The translations under genes and the position numbers were made by a program. Below the pieces are notes generated by a model. It saw nothing but the letters and a program-made list of their open reading frames with translations, had not been told where the DNA came from and made no database searches. A DNA stretch of 64,000 nucleotides, from the NCBI RefSeq assembly GCF_013415885.1, contig NZ_CP058910.1:1922001-1986000 (forward strand), given 5' to 3'. This document shows, one piece after another, positions 25,791 to 34,923 of the stretch. This DNA comes from Halosimplex rubrum (GTDB taxonomy: Archaea > Halobacteriota > Halobacteria > Halobacteriales > Haloarculaceae). Position 1 is the first letter of the stretch; every line of letters begins with the position of its first letter.

Positions 25791-26672
25791 TCAGACCCGC
25801 GTCGCGTCGGCGGACAGGCTCTCGTCGACGACGAGTTCGAGCGTCTCCTCGTCGCAGGGGATCGAGAGGGCGACCTCCCAGGGGTCGGTCGAGCGGACGG
25901 TGAGGTGGCGGTCGGTCATCGCCCACTCGAACTCCCAGTGGGGGCGGCTCGTCACGTCGACGCCGTGGTCGTGGAAGAAGGCGACGACGGCGGGGTGATA
26001 GAGGTGCGCGAGGCCGACCGACATGTACTGGCTGCTGCCGCAGTGGTCGCAGTGGCAGCCGACGAACACGTCCAGCCGACCACTCCCGTCGGTCCAGACC
26101 TCGTCGCCGGCGACGAACTCGAACGCGAGTGCGCTGACGCAGATCGGGCAGACGCCGCGGGCGTACGCGAGCATCTCGTGGCGGTTGTACTGGTCGATAC
26201 GGTCGAGCACGTCGCCTCTGTCGCCCGTCTCGACGGCGCTGGGTGGAATCTGGGTGTGCGAGTAGACGTGGTCACAGCCCGGACAGCGCAGTTCGAAGGT
26301 ACCCTCGTCGTAACGAGCCTCGACGGGCGTCTCGCAGAAATAGCAGTCGAGGCCGATCGCGAACGGGTCCAGGGAGGTTCGACGGTTGACACTTCCCGCC
26401 CGGATGAGACGGTAGAGGGTGAGCCCCTCGGCGCGCATGGTGTACCCGTCCTCGTCATGGTCGACGACCTGGTCGACCAACTGCGAGAGGTGGTAGTTGA
26501 ACTGCCCGCTGTCCATTTCCGGGTCGACGGCCTCGCGCAACTCGGAGAACGAGACCCCCTCGTGGGGGCGTTCGCCGAGCGCGCGGAGGATGGCGGCGCG
26601 CGTCTCGTTGCCGATGAGCGCGAACGCGTCCTCCGGGTCGGCGTCCGTCGCGGGATCGGTGTCCTCGGGCAT
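25791..26672 (-). CDS. ArsR-like winged-helix regulator with zinc-ribbon C-terminal domain
   Basis: 293 residues. Residues about 12-95 form an ArsR-type winged helix (DAFALIGNETRAAILRAL, SFSELREAV, GQFNYHLSQLVDQVVD, YTMRAEGL). The rest is a second domain with four Cys-x-x-Cys knuckles (CYFC, CPGC, CPIC, CHCDHC), suggesting two zinc sites that may sense metal, redox or ligand. Start 26672 was chosen because the longer open frame upstream is low-complexity. It is divergent from the aldo/keto reductase at 26809, a possible target. Confidence 0.8.
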   Translation of the reverse strand: MPEDTDPATDADPEDAFALIGNETRAAILRALGERPHEGVSFSELREAVDPEMDSGQFNYHLSQLVDQVVDHDEDGYTMRAEGLTLYRLIRAGSVNRRTSLDPFAIGLDCYFCETPVEARYDEGTFELRCPGCDHVYSHTQIPPSAVETGDRGDVLDRIDQYNRHEMLAYARGVCPICVSALAFEFVAGDEVWTDGSGRLDVFVGCHCDHCGSSQYMSVGLAHLYHPAVVAFFHDHGVDVTSRPHWEFEWAMTDRHLTVRSTDPWEVALSIPCDEETLELVVDESLSADATRV

Positions 26673-26808
26673 GTCGACCCCTTCCCGAGTCACGTCGAAA
26701 TAGGTTGGTGTCCCGGAGGGCCCGGACGCTCGTTCCGTCGCCGGCGACGAAGGGGAACCACGCGCCGGATCGACCAGCTTTTTCGCCCGAGCGGCCGTTG
26801 GGTCGAAC

Positions 26809-27801
26809 ATGGACACACGCGAGTTCGGCTCCACCGGCTGGGACGTGACGGAGATCGGCCTCGGCACCTGGAACGTCGGCCCGTCGTGGGGCGACGTGAC
26901 CGACGAACAGGCCAGGGAGGCCATCGCCACGGCGCTGGACGACGGCGTCAACTTCGTCGACACCGCCGAGGTGTACGGGCAGGGCCGCGCCGAGCGACTC
27001 ATCGGCGAGGTGCTCGACGAACGGGACCCCGACCGGACGATCTACGTCCCCACGAAGGCCGCGCCCGACGAGGACGGCGGCCACTCCGAGGAGGGGCTTC
27101 GGTCCTCCGTCGAGGGATCGCTCGACCGGCTCGGCGTCGACTCGCTGGACCTGGTCCAGCTGCACTGCCCGGAGACCGAGGCGTTCTACGACCCCGAGAA
27201 CTTCCGCGCCCTGGAAGACCTCAAAGAGGCGGGCCTGATCGACCACGCCGGCGTCAGCGTCGAGAAGGTCGAGGAGGCCGACAAGGCCATCGAACACGAC
27301 GTCGTCGAGTCCGTACAGATCATCTTCAACCCGCTGCGCCAGCGCCCGGCCGAACGGTTCTTCGAGCGCGCGGCGAACGAGGACATCGGGGTCATCGTCC
27401 GCGTCCCGCTGGCGTCGGGCCTGCTCGCGGACGCCTTCGAGGGACCGGAGGACTTCGGCGAGGGTGACCACCGGCGGACCGCCGCCGAGGAGGGCGTCGA
27501 CGCCGGCGTCGGCCGAAAAGGTGGCGAGACCTTCGCGGGCGTCCCCTTCGAGGACGGCCTGGCCGCCGTCGACGACCTGCGGCCGTTCGTCCCCGACGAC
27601 GCGACGATGGCGCAGTTCACCCTCCGCTGGATCCTCGACCACGACGCCGTCTCGACGGTCATCCCGGGCTCGACCTCGCCCGACCACGTCGCCGAGAACG
27701 ACGCCGCCGCCGACCTGGCGCCGCTCTCCCACCAGACCCACGGCGCCGTCCGCGACATCTACGACGAGCACGCCCGCGAGTACGTCCACCACCGCTGGTA
27801 A
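26809..27801 (+). CDS. aldo/keto reductase
   Basis: 330 residues. N-terminal REFGSTGWDVTEIGLGTWNVG; catalytic Asp and Tyr in FVDTAEVYGQG; Lys in VPTKAAP; His in VQLHCPE; C-terminal cofactor block STVIPGSTSPDHVAEN. It belongs to the YajO/Gfo-like AKR branch common in haloarchaea, a different subfamily from the 363-residue enzyme at 4589. Divergent from the zinc-ribbon ArsR-like regulator, which could control it. Confidence 0.88.
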   Translation: MDTREFGSTGWDVTEIGLGTWNVGPSWGDVTDEQAREAIATALDDGVNFVDTAEVYGQGRAERLIGEVLDERDPDRTIYVPTKAAPDEDGGHSEEGLRSSVEGSLDRLGVDSLDLVQLHCPETEAFYDPENFRALEDLKEAGLIDHAGVSVEKVEEADKAIEHDVVESVQIIFNPLRQRPAERFFERAANEDIGVIVRVPLASGLLADAFEGPEDFGEGDHRRTAAEEGVDAGVGRKGGETFAGVPFEDGLAAVDDLRPFVPDDATMAQFTLRWILDHDAVSTVIPGSTSPDHVAENDAAADLAPLSHQTHGAVRDIYDEHAREYVHHRW

Positions 27802-28030
27802 CGGGCCGCCGGCACCGCGGCGACCTCGCCGACCGCGCCGTCGCGACCGCACCACTCCGAAATCTTCTTACGGGCGCCCCTCGCTGTCGGTTCTCGTTCG
27901 ATGGGGAGCGCTCCCGAGCGCTCCGCGGGTGCGTTTCAGCCGGAGATCACGGCCAGCGAGTCCCGACGCCGTCGGTCGGATCTCCAGCCGAAAACGGCGG
28001 GTTTGGTTCTCGGAGTTCCTCGACCGCGCG

Positions 28031-29368
28031 TCAGTCGGCGCTCGTGGGGTCGGTCCGGTCGGAGCCGCCGACCGGGTCGGTGCGCTCGCCCGGCCCGCGA
28101 CCCAGCAGGTACAGCGGGAAGCCGAACAGGACGGTCGCGCCGGCCCACGGGACGGTGGTGAAGAGGGAGACGAGCAGTCCGAACACCGGTGACGCCGACG
28201 GCGCGTAGAGGACGGCGGCGCCGAACGCGGCGAGCACGGTCGCGACGGCGACGAATCCGCTGACCGCTCCTCGACCGCGGGCGCGGCCGAGGGGGAACCA
28301 GAGCGCCGCGGGGATCGACAGCAGCGCGGTCTGGAACGCGACGACCGAGACGGTGCTCGCTATCGCGGCCACGAGCGCCGCCGCGCCGAGCGTCCAGGCG
28401 AGCGCGACGCGGGCGGACGGGCGGTCGAGGAACGCGCCCGCGGCGACGAGCGCGTACAGCGCGGCGAAGGTTGCGACGGTTTCGGCGACGGCGGCGTCGA
28501 GGAGCACGGACCCGGCCAGCGCCGCACCGGCGACCACCGCGGCGACGGCACCGCCGCCAGCGATCACGGTCCCGAGTCGCGCCGTGTCGACGGCGGGCAA
28601 CTCGTCGCCCCAGCGCCGTACCGCCAGCAACAGGGACCCCAGCAGGACCGCGGGCGCGACGCCGAGCGCGAGCCCGCTCGGTTCGGCGAGTGAGACGCCG
28701 AAGGCGACGAACCCGACGCTCGTCAGCCCGCGCGCCGCGGGTCCTCCCGAGGGCGCGAACGCCAGGCGGGTGTCCCTTCCCAGCCCCGGTTCCTCGTCGG
28801 TGGGGAGCCAGACGACCGCCCCGTTCTCGACAGTCGCGGCCGACGGTGCGCGACTCACGACCGTGCCGTTCGGCCCCTCGATCCGGAGCCGGTCCGCTTC
28901 GAGGGAGAGCCCGGCGCGGCGGGCGCGCGGGTCGAGCAGATCGACGAGAACGACGCCGCCGAGGCTCCGGTGGGCCACGGCGGGCTGGTCGAAGGTGACG
29001 CTCAGCGTGTCGTTCGTGACTTCGGTGTGCAGGTTCCGCGGGTCGTCGACGACGGTGCGGCGGTCGAGGCTCGCGTGGACGACGCGGTCGCGGAGCGTCG
29101 CGTTCGCCGCGAGCCGGTCGGCCGCGCGGTCGTCGACCCGGACGCGCGCGTCCCAGTGGCCGCTCCCGTCCTCGCGGACGCGGATCGTCGCCGCGCCGTA
29201 CTCGACGGTGAGCGGGACGCCGGCGTCCTCGGCGGCGTCGGCGAGGCCGGGGCCACAGACACCACAGACGGCTTCGGGTGGTGGTGCCGCGCTCGCGGGA
29301 CCCGCGACGCCGACGGCGACGAACGCGAGGGCGACGAACGCGAGAGCGAGCGGAGGGCGGACGTTCAT
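28031..29368 (-). CDS. exported/polytopic membrane protein of unknown function
   Basis: 445 residues. An N-terminal signal peptide (LALAFVALAFVAVGVAGPASA) precedes a CGVCG motif and an extracellular beta-rich domain (about residues 45-215, with N-x-T sequons). The C-terminal half has about seven to eight hydrophobic helices from residue about 225. No known enzymatic motif. The layout of signal, ectodomain and multi-pass C-terminus recalls membrane sensors or protease-like anchors but does not identify one. The adjacent 3-hydroxyacyl-CoA dehydrogenase gene is on the same strand, 77 bp upstream. Confidence 0.7.
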   Translation of the reverse strand: MNVRPPLALAFVALAFVAVGVAGPASAAPPPEAVCGVCGPGLADAAEDAGVPLTVEYGAATIRVREDGSGHWDARVRVDDRAADRLAANATLRDRVVHASLDRRTVVDDPRNLHTEVTNDTLSVTFDQPAVAHRSLGGVVLVDLLDPRARRAGLSLEADRLRIEGPNGTVVSRAPSAATVENGAVVWLPTDEEPGLGRDTRLAFAPSGGPAARGLTSVGFVAFGVSLAEPSGLALGVAPAVLLGSLLLAVRRWGDELPAVDTARLGTVIAGGGAVAAVVAGAALAGSVLLDAAVAETVATFAALYALVAAGAFLDRPSARVALAWTLGAAALVAAIASTVSVVAFQTALLSIPAALWFPLGRARGRGAVSGFVAVATVLAAFGAAVLYAPSASPVFGLLVSLFTTVPWAGATVLFGFPLYLLGRGPGERTDPVGGSDRTDPTSAD

Positions 29369-29445
29369 CACGACTGTCCTCACAGCGTGGGGACAAGTCC
29401 GTTCCGAAGAGTCACATCGGCGTTTGACCCTCCGCGGCCGCCGGC

Positions 29446-30306
29446 TCAATCGTACTCGTAGAACCCTCGGCCGGTCTTCTTCCCGAGGTCGCCGGCCTCG
29501 ACCTTGCGCGCGAGGAGGTAGGCGGGTTTGTAGCGGTCGCCCAGCTCCTCGTGGAGCGTCTCGGTGGCGTGCAGACACACGTCGAGGCCGATGTGGTCGG
29601 CCAACTCCAGGGGACCCATCGGGACGTTCGTCCCGAGTTCCATCCCGCGGTCGATGTCGGCCTTCGCGGCGACGCCCTCGTCGTAGGCGCGGATCCCCTC
29701 GTTGATCCACGGCATGAGGATCCGGTTGGTCACGAAGCCGGGCTTGTCGTCTGCCTCCCAGGTCTCCTTGCCCAGCGCCGCGGCGAACTCGTGAGCGAAC
29801 TCCACCACCGCGGGGTCGGTCTTCTCGCCGACGACGACTTCGACGCCCGTCATCACCGGGACGGGGTTCATGAAGTGCAGGCCGACGACGTTCGCGGGGC
29901 GGTCGGTTGCGGCGGCGATGGTCGTGATCGAGAGCGTGCTGGTGTTCGTGGCGAGGGTCACGTCGTCGTCGGTCACGTCGTCGAGGTCGGCGAACACGTC
30001 CCGTTTGACGTCGACGTCCTCGACGACGGCCTCGATCACCAGATCCGCGTCGGCGAGGTCGGCCAGGTCCGTCGTTCCCGTCACGCGCCCGCGCATCGTC
30101 TCGGCCTCGTCCTCCGAGACGGTCCCCTTCTCGACGAGCCGATCGAGTCCGTCCGTCAGGTCCTCGATCCCCCCTTCGACGAGGGCGTCTTCCACGTCGC
30201 GCAGGACGACCTCGTAGCCCGACTGCGTGGCGACCTGCGCGATACCGCTCCCCATGGTGCCGGCGCCGACGACGCCGACGGTGTCGATGGCATCGAGTTC
30301 GCGCAT
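29446..30306 (-). CDS. 3-hydroxyacyl-CoA dehydrogenase
   Basis: 286 residues. N-terminal NAD-binding Rossmann motif GVVGAGTMGSGIAQ, acidic strand end VVLRDVED, active-site His144 in VGLHFMNPVPVM, the NTSTLSIT loop and the C-terminal dimerisation domain DHIGLDVCLHATETL with end KTGRGFYEYD. It oxidises (S)-3-hydroxyacyl-CoA, or the reverse (3-hydroxybutyryl-CoA). Separate, stand-alone form without enoyl-CoA hydratase fusion. Start is the ATG at 30306. Confidence 0.92.
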   Translation of the reverse strand: MRELDAIDTVGVVGAGTMGSGIAQVATQSGYEVVLRDVEDALVEGGIEDLTDGLDRLVEKGTVSEDEAETMRGRVTGTTDLADLADADLVIEAVVEDVDVKRDVFADLDDVTDDDVTLATNTSTLSITTIAAATDRPANVVGLHFMNPVPVMTGVEVVVGEKTDPAVVEFAHEFAAALGKETWEADDKPGFVTNRILMPWINEGIRAYDEGVAAKADIDRGMELGTNVPMGPLELADHIGLDVCLHATETLHEELGDRYKPAYLLARKVEAGDLGKKTGRGFYEYD

Positions 30307-30515
30307 ACCCCTCCTCCGCCCGCCGCCCGCCTAAACCTACCCCCGTTCGTCGTAGCACACGCTCCGTGCCGGACGACAGTCAGATACTTGCCACGTACTT
30401 GCGGCGTCGTCGCCGATTCTCCCAGGCGAGGCGATTTCGGCCGTCCGAGCGCGTGCGAACGTCACGCACGCTCCAATCGTTTACTCGCACGGTAGTAAAT
30501 AATGTCAGAAAGAAG

Positions 30516-30523
30516 ATATATAC
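30516..30523 (+). promoter_or_regulatory. TATA box of the aldolase-FBPase operon
   Basis: GATATATAC, preceded by purine-rich GAAAGAA (a BRE-like element), is centred about 30 bases before the ATG at 30550. It supports a leaderless start there rather than the in-frame ATG at 30502, which lies upstream of the TATA box. Confidence 0.65.
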
Positions 30524-30549
30524 GTTCGGTCCGTGTACGCTCGTTCGTA

Positions 30550-31356
30550 ATGCGACCCATCGCAGACGCTCCGGTCACGCGGGACGGGAAGGTACTCGTT
30601 TTGGCGTACGACCACGGTATCGAGCACGGGCCGGTGGACTTCGACCCCCAGCCCGAGAGCGCGGACCCGGAACACGTCTTCGATGTGGCCACACACCCCG
30701 CGGTCACCTCCCTCGCGGTCGGCAAGGGCGTCGCGGAGGCCTACTACCCCTCCTACGAGGACGACGTGTCGCTGCTCGCCAAGCTCAACGGCACTTCCAA
30801 TCTCTGGATGGGCGAACCCGACAGCGCGGTCAACTGCTCGGTCGAGTACGCCGCCGAGGAGCTGGGCGCCGAGGCCGTCGGCTTCACCGTCTACCCCGGC
30901 GTCAACGGCGAGGTGGAGATGTTCGAGGAGTTCCGCGAGGTCCAGGAGAAAGCCCGCGAGTACGACCTCCCGGTCGTGATGTGGTCGTACGCCCGCGGCC
31001 AGGCCGTCAAGAACGACACGGGCGAGGAGACCATCGCCTACGCCGCCCGGCTGGGGCTGGAACTCGGCGCGGACATTGCCAAGGTCAAGTACCCCGGCAG
31101 CCAGGAGGCCATGGAGACGGTCACCCGGATGGCCGGCCCGACGAAGGTGCTGATGTCGGGCGGCTCCAAGACGAGCGACCGCGAGTTCTTGGAGAGCGTC
31201 AAGAGCGTCATCGACGCCGGCGGCGCCGGCCTCGCCGTCGGCCGCAACGTCTGGCAGCGCGAGAACCCCCGGCGCATCCTCGACGCGCTCGAGGAAGTCA
31301 TCTACGAGGAAGCCTCCGTCGACGAGGCCCTCGACGCGGCAGCACCCAAACCATGA
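30550..31356 (+). CDS. class I archaeal fructose-1,6-bisphosphate aldolase (DhnA family)
   Basis: 268 residues. Signature start MRPIADAPVTRDGKVLVLAYDHGIEHGP, barrel strands GFTVYPG and VMWSYARG, the Schiff-base lysine region IAKVKYPGS, and phosphate loops MSGGSKT and GLAVGRNVWQ. It is the archaeal-type class I aldolase rather than the related ADH-synthase because it is cotranscribed with fructose bisphosphatase (ATGA overlap at 31353). It acts in gluconeogenesis, condensing DHAP and glyceraldehyde-3-phosphate. Start 30550 is set by the TATA position. Confidence 0.88.
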   Translation: MRPIADAPVTRDGKVLVLAYDHGIEHGPVDFDPQPESADPEHVFDVATHPAVTSLAVGKGVAEAYYPSYEDDVSLLAKLNGTSNLWMGEPDSAVNCSVEYAAEELGAEAVGFTVYPGVNGEVEMFEEFREVQEKAREYDLPVVMWSYARGQAVKNDTGEETIAYAARLGLELGADIAKVKYPGSQEAMETVTRMAGPTKVLMSGGSKTSDREFLESVKSVIDAGGAGLAVGRNVWQRENPRRILDALEEVIYEEASVDEALDAAAPKP

Positions 31357-32270
31357 GCCAGCAACTCCCGCCCTCGGCCGACTGGATCGGACACCCGACC
31401 GTCGACGCGGTCTTCGACGTGGTCCGCGACACCGCCAGCGAGGTCCGCGAGGCGCTGCCCGAGCGCCGCGCGTACGTCGAGGGGCACAACCCCAGCGGCG
31501 AGAAGGTCCGCGCCGCCGACGAGTACGCCGACGAGCTGTTCTGCGAGCGCCTGCTCGCGCTCGAGTCCGTCGGGAGCTACGCCTCCGAGGAACGGGAGTC
31601 CGCGCGGACCGCCGACGACGGCGGCGAGTTCCACCTCGCGCTCGATCCACTGGACGGTTCCTCGAACCTCACGTCGAACAACCCGATGGGCACCATCGTC
31701 AGCGTCTACGACGAGCCCGTGCCGACCACCGGCGACCACCTCGTCGCCGCCGCGTTCGTCCTCTACGGGCCCAACACCACGATGGTCGTCTCCGACGGGG
31801 ACAGCGTCGACGAGTACCTCATCGAGGCGGGAGCCGCGGAGGGTAGCGGCGAGGACGACGACGGCCGCAAACTCCTCCGCGAGGGCCTCACGCTGCCCGA
31901 CGACCCGACGGTCTACGCCTTCGGCGGCCGCCGCCCGGACTGGACCGACGACGTGACCGAGGCGGTCGAGGCCCTGGAGGACGACCGACTGAAACTCCGC
32001 TACGGCGGCGCGTTCATCGCCGACGTGATGCAGGTGCTCACCCACGGCGGCGTCTTCGCCTACCCCGAACTGGCGGATACGCCCGAGGGCAAGCTCCGCT
32101 ACTGCTTCGAGTGCGCTCCCGTCGGGTTCGTCGTCGAGGCCGCCGGCGGTCGCGTCTCCGACGGCTACGGCGACCTCTTCGAGACCGACCCCGACCGGCT
32201 CCACGAGCGCAGTCCCGTCTACCTGGGGAACGAGGAACTGGTCGACCGGATCGAAGCGAAGCTGTCGTAG
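31353..32270 (+). CDS. class 1 fructose-1,6-bisphosphatase
   Basis: 305 residues. The metal-binding signature ALDPLDGSSNL and the upstream ASEERES acidic site mark the FBPase/IMPase fold; the C-terminal substrate site is LRYGGAFIADVMQVL and GGVFAYPE. It hydrolyses fructose-1,6-bisphosphate to fructose-6-phosphate. Its ATG overlaps the aldolase TGA by 4 bp, giving a two-gene gluconeogenesis unit. Residues about 155-165 contain an acidic insert typical of halophilic adaptation. Confidence 0.9.
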   Translation: MSQQLPPSADWIGHPTVDAVFDVVRDTASEVREALPERRAYVEGHNPSGEKVRAADEYADELFCERLLALESVGSYASEERESARTADDGGEFHLALDPLDGSSNLTSNNPMGTIVSVYDEPVPTTGDHLVAAAFVLYGPNTTMVVSDGDSVDEYLIEAGAAEGSGEDDDGRKLLREGLTLPDDPTVYAFGGRRPDWTDDVTEAVEALEDDRLKLRYGGAFIADVMQVLTHGGVFAYPELADTPEGKLRYCFECAPVGFVVEAAGGRVSDGYGDLFETDPDRLHERSPVYLGNEELVDRIEAKLS

Positions 32271-32286
32271 AACCGAACCGCGCTTC

Positions 32287-34767
32287 TCACCCGTTCGCGC
32301 TATCGCCGCCGCCGACCTTTCCGAGGACGAACCGCAACAGCACCACGACGAGCCCCAGCCCGAGCAACCCGCCGAGCGCCATGCCGATGAGGCGCAGCGG
32401 GAGGACGGACAAGAACGACAGGAACGAGAGCAGGCCGCCGCCCGCGCCGACGACGACGGGGCCGGCCTGGGTTCCGTTGACCATCACGGTGTGGTTGCCG
32501 GTCGTCGAGAAGTTCGTGGTGAACTGCGCCCCGCGTCGCTCGCCCGCGGGCACCGCGACGGTCTCCGTGCCGACGAACGAGACGTTCGTGCCCTGGAGCG
32601 TCTGGAGTCCGGCCGTGTAGGTGCCGTCGGCGTCGCCCTCGTTCGCCAGCGTGACGTTGACCGCGACGGACTCGTTGACCGCGACGGCCGTCCGGTTGAC
32701 GGTGACGTTGCTGACGAATATCGTCGCCTCGCCCGACGGCTCGCCGTCGCCCGACGCCGTCCCGTTTCCGGCCGTCCCGTCGGCGGCGGTGCCGTTTCCG
32801 GCGGTCCCGTCGCCGTCGGTGCCGTTCGCGGTCGTTCCGTTGCCGTCGGTGCCGTTCGCGTCGGCCAGCGCCGGGTCGGTCGACAGCGAGAACACCGACA
32901 GTCCCGGGGAGTCGACGCGGTAGCGGACGTGCGCCTCGTCGCTCTCGGCGACGCTGGTCCCGATCGCCGACCAGTTGCCCGCCGAGAGGCGGTAGACCGT
33001 GAGGTTCGCCGGATCGAGACCGTGTGCGTCGAGGTACGGTCGGCGGACCGACAGGTCGTATGTCACGCCGTCGACGGCGTCGTCGGTGACCGAGTGCTGG
33101 ACGGTGACGGTCGCGGCGGTCGTCGCCCCGTCGGGACCGCTCAGGGCCGCGCCGGCCCGCTCGCGCGCGACGACGGTCGCCGTGAGGTTCGTGTCGGCGG
33201 CGGCGTCGAAGCGCAGGCGCTCGACGGAGACGTTCGTCGTCGCCACGACCGCCCGGGACGCGTTGTCGGGGACGGTCACGGTCGTCCCCGCGGCGGCGCG
33301 ACGGACCGTGACCGACGAACTCGCCGTCCCCGTCCGCCCGTCCTGCAGCGATTCGACGCCGACCGTCGGCCAGTCGGTCTCGTTCCCGTCGCCCTCCGCG
33401 TCGGGTTCGGACTCGTCGACGAACGTCTCGCGGGCGGCGCCGTCGACGGCGAACTCCTCCGTGTGTTCGACGCCGTCGGCGTCGGTCGCGCGGACGATCA
33501 CAGTCGTGCGGTTGTCGGCGATGGCGACCTCGCGGTCGAACTCGACCCGCTGGCGGCGCGAGCCCGAATGGACGACCTGGTAGTCGAGAGTCTCGCCGGT
33601 GGCCGCCAGCCGCGTCTCGACGACGAGGCGCTCGGTGACGCCCTCGAAGGCGGTGCCGGCGAGGAAGAGCCGCCCGTCGTTCAACACGACGGTGCGGTCG
33701 CGGTCGACGGCGATCGTCGGCGCCACGTCGCGCTCGGACCGGGGGACCCGCTCGATCTCGACCGTCCGGGTCGTCGTCTTCCCCGTCGCGTCCGTGACCG
33801 AGACCGTCGCCTCGTAGGTGCCCGGGTAGAGCGTGTACAGCGACTCGTTGAACGGCACCGAGAGCCGGTCGGAGTCGAGCGCCCGCGAGCGCTCGGCGGC
33901 GATCGTCGACTCGCCGGTGACGTTGCCGTCGGGGCCGCGCAGCGTCAGGTTGGCCGACCGCACTCGCACGTCGTCGCCGACGGTCCCGGCGAGGAAGACG
34001 CGGTTGCGGGCCGTCTCGTTGGGGAACGGTTCGGTCGAGACCGAGGGAGCGCGACGGTCCGCGACGGCGATTTCGAAATCGTAGATCCGGACGTTGCCGA
34101 ACTCGTCGGTCGCGGTGAGTCTGAACTCGTTGGTCGCGTTGCCGCCCTCGGCGTAGCCCAGCAGCATCTCGACGGAGAAGTTCTCGCCCACGTCGCGAAG
34201 CGCGCGAGTCGAGCGGTCGTCGCCGAACTCTCGGGTGATCCGCAGTTTCTCGACGCCGGTGGACTCGATGACGTTCCCGGCGATCGTGACCCGCGAGCCG
34301 TTGGCCGTCCCGTCGTCGATGGGCTTCCACGGCGCCGTCTGATACGGGCTCGTCAGGTAGACGTGGGGCGCCTCGGCGTCCTTCTCGACCGTGAACGCCG
34401 TCGCGTCGACCGCCCCGGCGTCGTCGGTGACGATGACCCGGATCTCGTTCTCACCGTTCGACAGCGACGGCTCGACCGTCTCCGTCACGTTCGTCCCGTC
34501 GACGGCGATCGACTCGGCGAGGTCGCCGTTGACTCGGACCACGATGTCCGAGAGTCCGGTCCCGTCCGCGGCGGCGTCGCCGACGCTCGCGTCGATCGTC
34601 AGGTCCACGTCCGTTCCGGCCTCGTAGGTGTCGCCCTCGCCGATGTCGGTCGACCGGATCGTGACGTCGACCGACGGGTTCGCGCTGGCCGCGCCGGCGG
34701 CGACGACCGTCGGCGCCGCGACCGACACGAGAACCAGCACCACCAGCGAGAGTGACCGGTAACGCAT
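32287..34767 (-). CDS. large cell-surface glycoprotein with C-terminal membrane anchor
   Basis: 826 residues. Signal peptide MRYRSLSLVVLVLVSVAAPTVV; a series of Ig-like/bacterial-surface beta domains with DDVRVRSANLTL-type repeats; a PGF-pre-PGF-like segment ending SPGLSVFSLS; a Gly/Thr/Asn spacer of NGTxGNGT units (about residues 650-690) full of N-x-T sequons; and a C-terminal hydrophobic anchor (LRLIGMALGGLLGLGLVVVLL) with a short charged tail. It is probably an S-layer-associated or adhesin-like protein with heavy N-glycosylation. It is convergent with FBPase. A canonical PGF-CTERM motif was not seen. Confidence 0.78.
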   Translation of the reverse strand: MRYRSLSLVVLVLVSVAAPTVVAAGAASANPSVDVTIRSTDIGEGDTYEAGTDVDLTIDASVGDAAADGTGLSDIVVRVNGDLAESIAVDGTNVTETVEPSLSNGENEIRVIVTDDAGAVDATAFTVEKDAEAPHVYLTSPYQTAPWKPIDDGTANGSRVTIAGNVIESTGVEKLRITREFGDDRSTRALRDVGENFSVEMLLGYAEGGNATNEFRLTATDEFGNVRIYDFEIAVADRRAPSVSTEPFPNETARNRVFLAGTVGDDVRVRSANLTLRGPDGNVTGESTIAAERSRALDSDRLSVPFNESLYTLYPGTYEATVSVTDATGKTTTRTVEIERVPRSERDVAPTIAVDRDRTVVLNDGRLFLAGTAFEGVTERLVVETRLAATGETLDYQVVHSGSRRQRVEFDREVAIADNRTTVIVRATDADGVEHTEEFAVDGAARETFVDESEPDAEGDGNETDWPTVGVESLQDGRTGTASSSVTVRRAAAGTTVTVPDNASRAVVATTNVSVERLRFDAAADTNLTATVVARERAGAALSGPDGATTAATVTVQHSVTDDAVDGVTYDLSVRRPYLDAHGLDPANLTVYRLSAGNWSAIGTSVAESDEAHVRYRVDSPGLSVFSLSTDPALADANGTDGNGTTANGTDGDGTAGNGTAADGTAGNGTASGDGEPSGEATIFVSNVTVNRTAVAVNESVAVNVTLANEGDADGTYTAGLQTLQGTNVSFVGTETVAVPAGERRGAQFTTNFSTTGNHTVMVNGTQAGPVVVGAGGGLLSFLSFLSVLPLRLIGMALGGLLGLGLVVVLLRFVLGKVGGGDSANG

Positions 34768-34923
34768 TGGCGCGACCTTCGCCGTTGTCCTACTTACCCG
34801 TTCGTCCGCGGCTATCAAGTTTGAAATCCCGGTGAGCGCCCCGCCGCCGCTCCGAACGAGGGTCGCAGGTTCCACCCCCGGATGGGGCGGCATATTTTAC
34901 CGCTAGCGTGCGACGGGGCTGGT